64,000 nucleotides of DNA from Fennellomyces sp. T-0311 (lineage: Eukaryota; Mucoromycota; Mucoromycetes; Mucorales; Lichtheimiaceae), in assembly GCA_025266875.1 (NCBI GenBank), contig JALLLT010000007.1:1116001-1180000 (forward strand), given 5' to 3'. Shown here one piece after another: positions 36,695-47,533 of this stretch (position 1 is the first letter of the stretch; each line of letters opens with the position of its first letter). Below the pieces are notes generated by a model. That model worked only from the letters and a program-made list of their open reading frames with translations, did not search any database and had not been told where the DNA came from. The position numbers and the translations under genes were made by a program.

Positions 36695-37673
36695 AATATA
36701 TATGCCTGAGAGAGCTAAAAAAAGAATGTCCTGTTAATCCGCATACTAACCTTTGAAATAACCCTTGTGGCGTAATCGTGTCTGATCTTTGAAATCGACG
36801 TTTTGATTTGTGTATTCTACAGGTAATACATGTAGTAGAGCAGCTGCATCTTTGCTGTGTTAAATGTCAATATGATCGCTCCGCACGTTATCATTGGTAG
36901 TAACGTAAAATTCCGCGTTTACCGTTTTAAAATCTCTGCATCACCTGCCGCAGTAGAAGAGGTAGTAGTAGGAAGAGTTATACCTTAGAGCGCACGTCAT
37001 GGAAGAGAGGATAGTGTGATGCTTAATGTCCAGTATACGGATGGTACATTTGCAAATTGTATAGCGCAGCGATAAGAGCATCAAAGTGACAAAAAGCCAA
37101 TTCAATACACTTTATGGACTACTTGGGCACGTAGGTCATGAAGATACTTGCACGGTTACGCCCCTAGGATACGCAATCCATAACCACTCGGGCAGTTTTA
37201 ACCCTGATAATAGAATAATAAAAGGGAGTAGGAATTAAGAAGAATGGCGCAGCGATAAGAGCATCAAAATGGCAAAAGCCAATTCAATACACTTTATGGA
37301 TTACTTGGGCACGTAGGTCATGAAGATACTTGCACGGTTACGCCCCTAGGACACGCAATCCATAACCACTCGGGCAGTTTTAACCCTAATAAAATAATAG
37401 AGAAAGAAAAAAGACGGAGTTGTGACAAGACTAAATAGAGAGTGTATTAGTTGCATTGAAGTGTGAGTCAAGACGATTGCTTACCAAAACAACTAAAAAG
37501 TGGTATCCAGATATGGTTGGTGCATTACAGTTACTAGGTGACTGTTTTGAGCTGTTCAACACGATCTTGTTTGCCCACTGATCACCATGGAGATCCAACA
37601 AGGTACCTTAGCGATATTCACTCAGATGTCTATACGGACTACTAATACCTGAGAAGTTATTGAAAAATATATA
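36695..37673. other. Intergenic region containing tandem tRNA-like repeat
   Basis: Apart from the duplicated unit described separately (37,074-37,398), I see no gene in this stretch. Confidence 0.4.
37074..37398. repeat. Two tandem ~150-bp units, 173-bp period
   Basis: Unit 1 starts at 37,074 and unit 2 at 37,247, both with GCGCAGCGATAAGAGCATC. They remain more than 95% alike over about 150 bp, through CACGGTTACGCCCCTAGGA and CCACTCGGGCAGTTTTAACC. The start, with the preceding T, resembles a Pol III box A (TGGCGCAGCGATAAGAGC in unit 2). A weak box-B-like GGTTACGCCCC lies about 85 bp further. It may be a tRNA-derived SINE that has duplicated in tandem. No functional tRNA fold was established. 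Confidence 0.8.
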
Positions 37674-39506
37674 CAGAATACTGTGGCAAGCAATCAAAAA
37701 CCGACGATCAGTGGATTTTTAACAGCGAATGAGGAGTTCATAAAGAATGCGGATATTGAAGAGGATCCGAAGACATTTTGGCCCATGCAAATAAAACAGG
37801 TAGCATTGAGCCACAAGATCAAACTTGTAAGTCAAAATATTTGAAATAAACGTAACGTTTTATATTGAACCACTCACTTAGGCGAGATCCAAAAGTATTG
37901 ACTGGAGCAAATTTGTTCAGGGTAAAGTCGCTATGCCTGTTGTCATAGGTGTGACTAACTGTTCAAGGTGTGTATAAAGAGTCGAGTGTAACACCATCGG
38001 ATGAAAAGATGTCCCCATTGTCCAAGCGCTCCCGTTCAGTAAGTTAATAAAAAGGGAGGGGAGGCGAAGGCAATAGATCGTAGTAACCGGGCTCACTTTA
38101 TCAATTAGATATCGAATGTGGACTCTTGCCCAATGTCTACTACGATGATGAATGAATACCATTCAACGCACGCGAGTTTGCAGGACTCTAAAAAAATGGA
38201 AACTAAAGAATGGCGAATATGTTGAAGACATAATGTACAAGTATGGTTCCGGCTGTGACCATCAACAGTAAGTAATCAGAAAAAGTGGAATCCAACTTTG
38301 AACGCTTAAAAAGCAATTAGCCCGGTCCATTCGTACATTCTGGACATTGATGATCCGATCTGGGCTCGTGAGTTTTCAGAAGAACAGCTGGAAGAGATCT
38401 CTTCGGCAGGACGGTCCGCTCTTCCGGAGCTCAGCGACGGCGTCAAGAATATCTTCAAAGTATGCTCGGATACGGTAAAGCCGTTTATACCAACATCATC
38501 ATCATCCGCAGTTACATCAGCAATTGACGAAAAAGGTCTCATTGACGCTATCGATGCTGCGGTACAAGGCTGTGGCTCGTTCGACCCGTATACCCACTTT
38601 GATGAACGACGATTGCAAAGGACGTTACAAGAATTTTTCGACATGTACCGTTTCAACATTTTGAATTGGCTTGACAGCAATGGGTCTGAGGCGGATTTCG
38701 TCGCTAACATTTGGTCGTTACTGGATCGATCCTTCCAAAACCTTGGTGTGCAAACAAGACGGTAATTAAACGAAGCAAAGCGGCATAATTGAATGCGTAA
38801 GCTCACTATATTTTCAAAGCGGTCAAACTCCTGTGGCAGCAAAGTTGGGCTGGAACCGAGATCGTGCCGTATCTGTGGATTCTGAGCAAACCACCTTCCA
38901 TCCTGGTTTGGTGTTCTATCGCAACGACAACGAATATGGTGCAGCGGAGTGCGGAAAGGAGATGATTGAGTCTCAACTACACTATCCTAAACTCTTGAAA
39001 AGTATGATCAACCTCGCTGGATCGAAGGTTGATCACGACGAACAAACCATCCGCTCGATGCGTATAATCGGACTCATCCAGTTCCGTAAGTATCAACTTA
39101 TTCTGCTATTTGCAGTGAAAATCTAATTCATTTCTAATAGACTTGCAAATGCGTGTATCAGTTCTTGATTGTCCCGCCGGATATGTGTGTCGCGTACGGA
39201 CAACGCCAACTTACACCATATTCACACAGCCATCGATGATGACCACAGGACTACTTCCCATATTAAAACTGACATGGAAAGCCAAGGTGATCGTTTTTGC
39301 TATAAACAGATGCATACATTTTCTAATGATTTGATTTATATGGCTTGTAGGCCGCGGTTTGGGAATCTATTGAGAAGGTGGAATTGCACATGAGGAAGCA
39401 CGCGGATGACGAGCCAGATGTAAAGTCCAGCACGAAGAAAACATCCAAGCTGATCCTGCCTCCGGTTGCTTGGTCACGCGAGAAGAAGCAAAAAGTCGAG
39501 GAGTAG
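37674..39506 (+). pseudogene. Lineage-specific fungal family protein, frameshifted copy 1
   Basis: Eight exons with good GT-AG sites can be joined: about 37675..37826, 37882..37921, 37968..38038, 38109..38267, 38321..38761, 38820..39085, 39141..39286 and 39351..39506. Phase is maintained except in the fourth exon, where an A7 run at about 38,190 gives one extra base compared with the second copy at 43.1 kb. The protein includes HSYILDIDDPIWAREFSEEQ, FYRNDNEYGAAECGKEMIES, VLDCPAGYVCRVRTTPTY and a basic C-terminus. It resembles, from memory, an expanded Mucoromycota-specific family of unknown function. The EYGAAECGK segment has a faint likeness to the E-x-K core of PD-(D/E)XK nucleases; this is speculative. 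It could still be functional if the A-run is an assembly error. Confidence 0.65.
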
Positions 39507-40498
39507 AATCAGCGTCGAGATAGCTTACCTGTGTCCGTTTACATTGTTACCCGTATCACTCATCATTCCCATCGATAATACCATCACCATTACTTGCCTT
39601 TTTATCCCACTGTATATATATAGCACAAACTTTATTTTCTTATGTCAGTTCCCAATGAAAAATCTTGTATTACCCCATGAAAAGTGCTTAAATCTGCTGT
39701 CGTCTTAGATGCTGCGATGTGTGATATGCTTGATCTGTACCTTTATTATGAACAAATCTCCGCCGAATCAACGCTACTACATATCCAATCAATCGCATCC
39801 ATGTGAGCGCTAGAAATATCTGATTTCAGTAACAGAAAACAAAAAGTATATTTTACATCAACGTACCATAAGCAAATGGAGCATATGATCGGATATAGCA
39901 TAGTAGCGTTGCATACAGCGGAAAAATGTTCTTCAATAAGTATCATGCTCTAAAAAGCTTCTTTTAAAGTCACCTACCAAGTAAGAGTGGTTGATGCTTC
40001 TACCCGAAGGCCACACCAACCACAATCGCCGACGATGTTGCTGCCTGTACCGTGGCAAGACACAGTACCTTTTAGATTGGTACGTTGCCCTATTACCAGG
40101 ACAGCAACGGCGAAGGAAAGATGCTTGATAAAAAAATACTAGAAGTACAACTGTCGTCAGCAATGCAACATCGTGTATTATATTACCCAACCGCGACTTT
40201 GTGACCCAAGGAATCTTGAAAATTGTTGTGGACGTTTTCGTCACTAGAAACGTTACATATAAGATCGATATACTCTAGCATTGTCATAAAATAATACAGC
40301 TCATTTTTACGAAAAAGTCCAAGGAACAAAGGTGCTTTGGCCAAGCTGCATATTTATACCTGACTATAGGTAAAATTAATCCCGTGATTCATTGTTAAAA
40401 CTGGTTCATCAGTAAAGTGGTTCACTGATAAAAGATTTTCAAGCGAAACGGAAGCACCCGATGATATATCACAACAAAAGCGGACACCGTGCCATAAA
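39507..40498. other. Region with possible small membrane-protein remnant (-)
   Basis: On the minus strand, from ATG 40,244, a frame reads a hydrophobic segment ALLTTVVLLVFFYQ. An alternative frame downstream reads SFAVAVLVIGQ and SSAIVVGVAFG across possible introns, then another hydrophobic stretch to 39,746. It could be a small multi-exon membrane protein or a remnant; no family was recognised. Confidence 0.3.
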
Positions 40499-41805
40499 TG
40501 GATGACTTCCAAAACGTTTATACACTGCGCGATAAAATAAAATAAACGAGAATTGTTACACGGATTTCCTAATTCGACGATGGATAAACCTTAATCACCC
40601 CTCGATAAACAGCATTGGGGGGACGGGGATAACTTTTTTTTACTTAGTGTTTATCCGCGATAAACTTGGATATACCCGACGGTCTATTGGATGACTTCCA
40701 AAACGTTTATACAGAATCAATAGATGGGGTGATACAAAGTAGAATAAAGTTTATTCGCTTTCTATTTCCAAGAAGACTTCCAAAACTCGGTTTATCCATG
40801 ATAGACGTACTTCTTTAGTTTCCTCTATTTCTTTCTCTCCAAACACCATAAAATACAGTGCGTATCTGGCTGATACCAACCTCAGGCACACAGAAATTGT
40901 GTGATTTGAACAATACATGCAAGATTTGTCTATGATGATGCTCATCGGATGTCAACATCTTTTTTTACAGAAGACGTAGATCCATACGATGATGCAGGAT
41001 GTGCACAGGATGGTGAGAGGCATGGACAGCACTCTCTGCATCCAGCTGGAGGAGATCCGGAGCAGATTGGCCGAATTAGAGCGCAAGATGGAAGCCAAGG
41101 TCGGAAATCAATAAATGGCAAAAGTTTATTGAGGGGGGTCAGAGGGGGTCAATAGACCGTCGGGTATATCCAAGTTTATCGCGGATAAACACTAAGTAAA
41201 AAAAAGTTATCCCCGTCCCCCCAATGCTGTTTATCGAGGGGTGATTAAGGTTTATCCATCGTCGAATTAGGAAATCCGTGTAACAATTCTCGTTTATTTT
41301 ATTTTATCGCGCAGTGTATAAACGTTTTGGAAGTCATCCATTGACCCCCTCTGACCCCCCTCAATAAACTTTTGCCATTTATTGATTTCCGACCTTGGCT
41401 TCCATCTTGCGCTCTAATTCGGCCAATCTGCTCCGGATCTCCTCCAGCTGGATGCAGAGAGTGCTGTCCATGCCTCTCACCATCCTGTGCACATCCTGCA
41501 TCATCGTATGGATCTACGTCTTCTGTAAAAAAAGATGTTGACATCCGATGAGCATCATCATAGACAAATCTTGCATGTATTGTTCAAATCACACAATTTC
41601 TGTGTGCCTGAGGTTGGTATCAGCCAGATACGCACTGTATTTTATGGTGTTTGGAGAGAAAGAAATAGAGGAAACTAAAGAAGTACGTCTATCATGGATA
41701 AACCGAGTTTTGGAAGTCTTCTTGGAAATAGAAAGCGAATAAACTTTATTCTACTTTGTATCACCCCATCTATTGATTCTGTATAAACGTTTTGGAAGTC
41801 ATCCA
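40499..41805. mobile_element. DNA transposon-like element with nested inverted structure
   Basis: The ends are TGGATGACTTCCAAAACG... and its reverse complement ...CGTTTTGGAAGTCATCCA, flanked on both sides by ATAAA (40494-40498 and 41806-41810). This fits a 5-bp target site duplication (6 bp ATAAAT if the terminal T is excluded). Internally, segment X (40499-40684) is the reverse complement of 41154-41339, and segment Y (40686-41153) is the reverse complement of 41340-41805. The order is therefore X-Y-X'-Y'. Y+X' alone forms a complete element of about 650 bp with the same termini, so the locus can be read as that element nested in inverted orientation within another copy. X is rich in GTTTATC/GATAAAC motifs. 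Y contains a coding-like stretch, listed separately. No transposase is present, so the element is non-autonomous. Confidence 0.85.
40926..41121 (+). CDS. Short coiled-coil ORF inside the inverted element (left copy)
   Basis: After a polypyrimidine tract and TTTACAG at 40,972, the frame reading MMQDVHRMVRGMDSTLCIQL then EEIRSRLAELERKMEAKVGNQ (split here at 20 residues) ends at a TAA near 41,120. The heptad pattern LEEIRSRLAELERK is coiled-coil-like. An identical copy runs on the minus strand at about 41,372-41,567. It may be the last exon of an accessory protein of the parental transposon; expression is unproven. Confidence 0.4.
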
Positions 41806-41810
41806 ATAAA

Positions 41811-42700
41811 TGCTGATGTGCCTACGTACATTCATTCAGAACACAGCTGCACCTATCGCATCGCGGCAACAGCTGTATTATAAGCAAGTTATTGATAATT
41901 GGAAGTAGGATACTGACAACACAGCATGGCATTCGAGTCTTCTCAGCTGTTTAAATAAGTGTTGATTTGGCGGATATTGCTCGTAAATCAAGGTACTCTA
42001 TGCATTGCCCGCCTTATCACGTATGATAGCACGCGCTTCATGCTGTAACTGCCAAGTCCTGCTTAACTACAACCGCTTTTTCTATTATCTACGTAATAAA
42101 TTATTGAATTGGGGTTCTCAGTAGCAAAGTATTTATCAACAGGAATTTTAGCTGAAAAGCACTCTACTCAGAGAGTATAAGAACATAAATCATGACTATT
42201 AGGGAGACGCGCTGTCCTGGTTTAGAAACAGATGTCAAATACCAACAAGACAGGGTCTCCGCCCTTTGCAAGATACCACGCTTGAAATTGGATGTGAGTC
42301 CCACAGTCATCTTCCACCAATAAAGTAAGTTGTTTCATGTAGGCCAAAGACTCAGTAGCAAGATACCTTCCATGTAAAGAGCTGAACTGTCACAAAAAGC
42401 AAACTCGACAAAGTCTATCGTGAAATTTTCGTATATTTCTTCTGTAAATATTGTGTTTTTTCTTTTTCTGTGTATCTATCAACATATGTGTACAAATCTG
42501 AGTTTTCATTGAATGATATTTAAATTGGGGATTAATATCGACTTTTTGAAAAACTGGTTCACCAGCATGAGTAAAATAAATCAATCAAGTATTTCTTTTA
42601 CTTACGCCTTCAACCATAATTTTGTGTAATTCTGCAGTCGAGTGCAAGCAGAGAAACGTTGACACGCATTGCTACAACAACCAGTGCCGTACTCGACTTC
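41811..42700. other. Spacer right of the inverted element
   Basis: AT-rich DNA with no recognisable gene. Confidence 0.4.
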
Positions 42701-42739
42701 AGAAAAACCAGGACCATGAGTTACAGTGGATGTAAGTAC

Positions 42740-43320
42740 TCATTGGGTTCACATTGTCACAGAGCGTTGTTTCGTCAATGGCCGATGTAACTGCGGATGC
42801 TGATGTTGGTATAAACGGCTTTACCATATCCGAGCATACTTTGAAGATATTCTTGACGCCGTCGCTGAGCTCCGGAAGAGCGGACCGCTCTGCCGAAGAG
42901 ATTTCTTCCAGCTGTTCTTCTGAAAACTCACGAGCCCAGATCGGATCATCAATGTCCAGAATGTACGAATGGACCGGGCTAATTGTTTTTTAAGCGTTCA
43001 AAGTTGGATTCCACTTTTTCTGATTACTTACTGTTGATGATCACAGCCGGAACCATACTTATATATGATATCTTCAGCATAATCGCCGTTCTTTAGCTTC
43101 CACTTTTTCGAGTCCTGTAGATGCGCATGTGCCGCGTGGTATTCATCCATCATTATAGCGGACATCGGGCAAGAGTCAACTTTTGATGTCTAATTCATAA
43201 AATAATCCCAATTACTACGATTTATTGCCTTCGTCTCCTTTTCATTAACTTACCGAGTGGGAGCGCCTGGACGATGTGGATCTCTTCGGAATTATTTTCG
43301 GACAGAACAAATAGCGAGAA
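42740..43320 (-). pseudogene. Lineage-specific fungal family protein, truncated copy 2
   Basis: Leftward, the exon MDEYHAAHAHLQDSKKWKLK through DIIYKYGSGCDHQ ends at a GTAAGT donor. After an intron nearly identical to that of copy 1, the next exon reads HSYILDIDDPIWAREFSEEQ through to VTSAIDE. There homology to copy 1 stops abruptly (about 42,760) and the remaining two thirds are missing. Here the run corresponding to the copy-1 frameshift is in frame. The two copies are inverted relative to each other and flank the element at 40.5-41.8 kb. Confidence 0.75.
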
Positions 43321-43402
43321 TAAGAAAGAGCAAAAAAGTTACCGCTGGTCATCAGCTATGCTCATAATAGCGCGTTCAAAAGCATAAACTACTTTTCTGG
43401 AA

Positions 43403-44884
43403 TTGACTTGCATTCCGGCAGAGGCATCTCCTTCAACATCCCTTCTACCTATACATAATGATAGTGAATTAGCTATGGAACGATATCAAATAGTTTGCTT
43501 ACTTACCAAGCTTTCTGCCAATTTCAATACCATCCAAAGCCAACGTTCAGCAATCATATCCAATGGGACGGCTCCCTTGTTGGGTAGGAGATGCTTACAA
43601 GAAATGTTGAAATTAAAGTGTATTGGGCAGACGCATTGCTCATCCTGGTTAAAATCCAGCTTTTTCTTCTCTGAAAGTTGGACCCTGATATTGTCGATTG
43701 CAAATCTGGAAACCTTGCCATAGATCTCATGAAGTCCCACGCTTTCATCATCAAGTAGATATGGATCACGACCGAATCTTTCTTGCTCTTTTCGATGAAG
43801 TGCAATATCGTGCTAATACGTATACGTATATAGTTAAAGCAGGTGTAAAACAGTTAATCGTCTGTGGTTTTGATGTAGTACCTGGTAGCGAATATAGTTA
43901 TCGATCGTTGTCATGGCGTTGGCAAGACCACTAGCGGCATTCAGCTCTTTCTTGATTACGGCGTGTGCACCTTTGACACGTTGCGTTGTAATACTGTCAA
44001 AGTGTAAAAGCTGGGAAAATTTCAGTGATAGCATCGAGCTCGGTAGAGGCATTGTTTAAAGCAAGGATACTGGGGAATCGATCGACAGGCATGTTCATTA
44101 TCTCATTCAGTTGCGTCAACGCCCATCTGTATGACTCACTTCTTCCATCGGATACCCAGTCACCAGCGACAGCAAACGACAAGAGCTTCTTAACGCCAAC
44201 ATTTCTGATTCCAACGATGTTGAGATAGGGCATCTGGTACTTTCTGAGTTTGTAAGTTGTATCCAGGACAAGAACCTCGTCGAAACTCTGAGACATGAAC
44301 TTCGATTCCTCTGTCACACTTCATCGAAACTCCGAACTTTGATGATGCTTTTTCCTTGGTAGAAAGAATACTTGATAGCATTATATCGGTACCGAACCGG
44401 AGAACATTTGATTTCCAAATCTCAGCAATGCTTGAAAGGTAGTCCGTTTTACCGTCAACAACTGTTTCAAGCCGATAACGTTGATTGGAGAAATCCTTTG
44501 GCAGAGATCGCAGCTTGCCATCATCGATACGAAAAGTGTTGGCAATTGTCTTGGGTGTAGCATGAGTTTTTATTATCTTGCTAGCGACTTCATGTTTGGC
44601 AGCCGGCAACTTGTGATGTTGAGGAAAAATTGTTGGTGTTTCAGGCATTTCATGTATAGCCTAACAGTCGTTGACGCGCATTACCTTGACCTTGTATAGA
44701 CAATTGATACGGCGGGATGCGTGTTTAACTTGCACAGTACTAGCATCCTAATTCCAGTTGTTTCAAAAGGTGCCACCAAAAGTGCACTGATATCTTCGGA
44801 TTCCTTTTCCTTCTTAATAAGTAGAACCAGAAGTAGCAAATCCATTGGCTCTAGCGTGCCATTAACAGGTAGTCTCCATATCAT
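43403..44884 (-). pseudogene. Mutator-like (MULE) transposase remnant
   Basis: The minus strand encodes, in order, a FAR1/MULE-like N-terminal part (SNVLRFGTDIMLSSILSTKE), then after a frame change near 44,310 the MULE core VLVLDTTYKLRKYQMPYLNI and VGVKKLLSFAVAGDWVSDG, then TTQRVKGAHAVIKKELNAAS, and finally a SWIM zinc finger CVCPIHFNFNISCKH. The first catalytic Asp is present (LDTTYK). The segment where the second Asp is expected reads ILALNNAS, with Asn. The region between ITEIFP and TTQRVKGAH, which normally holds the C/H-W-H motif and third acidic residue, is deleted. The element is therefore inactive. Terminal inverted repeats were not found. Confidence 0.8.
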
Positions 44885-44900
44885 CTCGTGACATGAAAAT

Positions 44901-47374
44901 AAGGCTGATTAATTCAACATTGGTTTGTTGTTTGTTTGGGAACTAGGAACACAAAAGATTAGATGATTTACAAATATATAGCTCATAAGAATAAATACCA
45001 CAAAGAGGACCAGCGAAAGTATACGATTTTCCACGCCCCCGCTTTTTGCATCAAGATCTCGCCCAACCCGCTCAACTTCTATGCCAATTCACCCGCGATT
45101 TTGCACACCGTCAGCTTTTGAGCTACACTTTCTGAAAAACCGCCTATGCAAAAAACAGAGTTTCACTGTAGTACTTTATTCCATCAGTCATTCCACTATT
45201 TATACTATTGTTCTTTAATACCCAAATATGTACAGTATTGCTAACCAAAGAGGTAAGTTCTTCTCACTACGTCAAGGTATATTATATGTGTAGCATTTTC
45301 AATAGACTATTCTCGTTTCTTTTTTCGATATGTAGTAAAGATGCATATATGTGCACTACTACATAGATTAGGTATTACAATAATGTACTATAATTGAAAG
45401 CAGTTGTGCTCTTTTGCGACTCTCACTACTTTTTCTGTCCGAGAGTGGCGGCTTTTGTTCTGTCAGAAGATAATCCCACTCCTTTCATCCGATGGTGTTG
45501 CAATTGTCTCTGTATGCACACCTTAAAAAGTGAGTCAAACATATGAACGGTAGGCACGGCGACTTTACCCTCGACGAATTTGCTCCAGTCAATGTTTGTG
45601 GATCTCCCCTAAGTCAGTGGTTTAATATAAAATGTTACGCTTGCGACAAATATTTTGAACTTACAAGATTATTTTTTTTTGGCTCAACACCACCTGTTTT
45701 GTTTGTGTTGACCAAAACATCTTCGGATCCCATCAATATCCGTACGTTTTACGTACTCCCCATTCACTGCTAAAAGCGGCATGTATCATGTGCCTAGGCA
45801 TCAGTGTGGTGTCCAAGGGCTAAGTCCGATAAAGAAGTCCTAATTGAGAATACGTCACCTACGTGTTACCAAATCTGTTAGCATCGATCTATCAATACTC
45901 TGTTACTTCGATCGTACCAAAAGATACTAAGAGGTACTAAGAAGTACTAAGGGTACCAAGAGAAAGACGAAGAGAATCTATGATGCAAGTCCGGTATATG
46001 AATCGAAGGAAGCGATTGAGTATGGAAGAGCCATCGTAATAATAGATAGCAAGTTGCTCCGATTTTCGGAACAACATCTTTTCTCAAAGGATTCATCTTT
46101 ATTGCCTCGCTTTACTCTTTCTATTAACCCCATAACACAATCTGTAACTTTTCTCTTTCTGTGTGACAAACTTGAATGTCATGTTACTCATGAGAATGAG
46201 CAGCTTACCTTTTGGCTCTCGCTCATTGCAAAGGCTTGAGAAGAAAAAGGAGGCAAAATCTTGGCACGCTGTTCTTATTTTCCCACAGCCGTACTTGTTG
46301 GTTTCATTTATGCAACCTGCTACTCTTTCATCACGTCACTGATATGAACATCCGATTGGCACCATGCCTGCCCAGGTAGAATGTATCAAAACATCGAAGC
46401 CAGTTATGTGAATGCTCAATGACGGGTGTATGACGCATCCTCGGTCATTGGCCTCACCAAGCTCTTGATGGAATCTTGCTTAATTGAACCAATCTACTAA
46501 GCTGTTTACCTCACATTTACCCCAACGGCGACTAAGCCACTGCCACTGTTAGATGAGTTTCTTTGGCAGTTGAATCTAGCCTTGCATCTTTAAATAAAGT
46601 GCAGTGCGTTTGTGACCGTAAATACACAGTTCATTTTGTATCGTTTATCTGAAAACTGTTATTACCCAAAGCAAAGTAAATTACACTTTAGAAGGCATTA
46701 TGTATTTCCTGGGCCATCAGTTTTCGATGGTTAATGACAGTAATGGATCATATGCTCCTTCACGAGAAAGTTTTCGCGCAAAAAACTGCGTTGCATTTTT
46801 TGATACATGGGATCCATAAGAGTTGAAAGCAATTTTGACCAAATTGATACAAAGTAAAGTAATAGCTAGCGCCCATTTTAGGAAAGCCGAAGTTCGTGGA
46901 AGTTTACGACTGAAAGGATCGAGAGAGCTGCCACTGAATGAGCATGAAGGTAATATCCAATCTTGCCTTGGTGACATTAGCGTAGCTCAACAATTTATAT
47001 TTAGTTAAGGAAAGAATATCCCTATAGGGGCATGTCTATGTACTCGCCTTCCACAAATAAATACACTACTTTTCAACTAAGACATAGTGAACCATTGGCG
47101 TAGCTCAACAGATTGCTTACGTAGGCAAGACAAGGATACCATAGCTCAGTTGTTCATTCGCTTGCCTTCAGTTCCAGTCGCTTTAGGTGCGCCAAAAACC
47201 GGTGATATTTGATTTCTCACTTTTTCTGCTGTGTACTTGACGTATTTTTGATAGCTTGGAGCTTTTTTTTTTGGAACGACGTATGTATGTTCCTTTTAAA
47301 GGAGAAAATAACAATTCGTGCATCCAAACTCTTCACTCGTCCTGATGAATCTATTAATCTCACCTGTGAGACCC
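44901..47374. other. 2.5-kb region without a confident gene
   Basis: Only short open stretches are present. A short imperfect tandem GGTACTAAGAAGTACTAAGG lies at about 45,930. Around 46.98-47.2 kb the sequence GCGTAGCTCAACA appears twice, and CATAGCTCAGTTG with a box-B-like AGTTCCAGTCGC once. These are reminiscent of Pol III promoter boxes in tRNA-derived repeats, but no tRNA structure is supported. Confidence 0.35.
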
Positions 47375-47389
47375 CACCTCAGGAAAAAT

Positions 47390-47520
47390 AAATTCAAAAA
47401 CAAATCAAAATTTTAAAATTAACTCAAAAAATAATTCAAGTTTTCAAAAAGAACTCAATAATTCAAAATATATTCAGATAATAATCATTCTTTCAGAAAA
47501 TATTCAAGAAATATTCAATT
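47390..47520. repeat. Left subterminal ATTCAA array of the CACTA-type element
   Basis: At least seven variants of ATTCAA/ACTCAA occur at roughly 12-20-bp spacing in a C/G-poor tract directly inside the left terminus. A similar array with the same motif lies inside the right terminus (52,365-52,440). Confidence 0.7.
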
Positions 47521-47533
47521 TATAATGTGCATA

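Noticed and set aside
40751..40945. 64-codon ORF occurring identically at 40,751-40,945 (-) and 41,548-41,742 (+) as a protein gene
   Set aside because: The identity comes from the inverted repeat. The peptide shows no recognisable domain, and the better coding-like signal in the element is the coiled-coil frame beside it.
47090..47200. tRNA gene suggested by TAGCTCA and AGTTCCAGTCGC segments
   Set aside because: Box-like strings are present, but I could not pair acceptor, anticodon and T stems into a tRNA. At most it is a degenerate tRNA-derived repeat.
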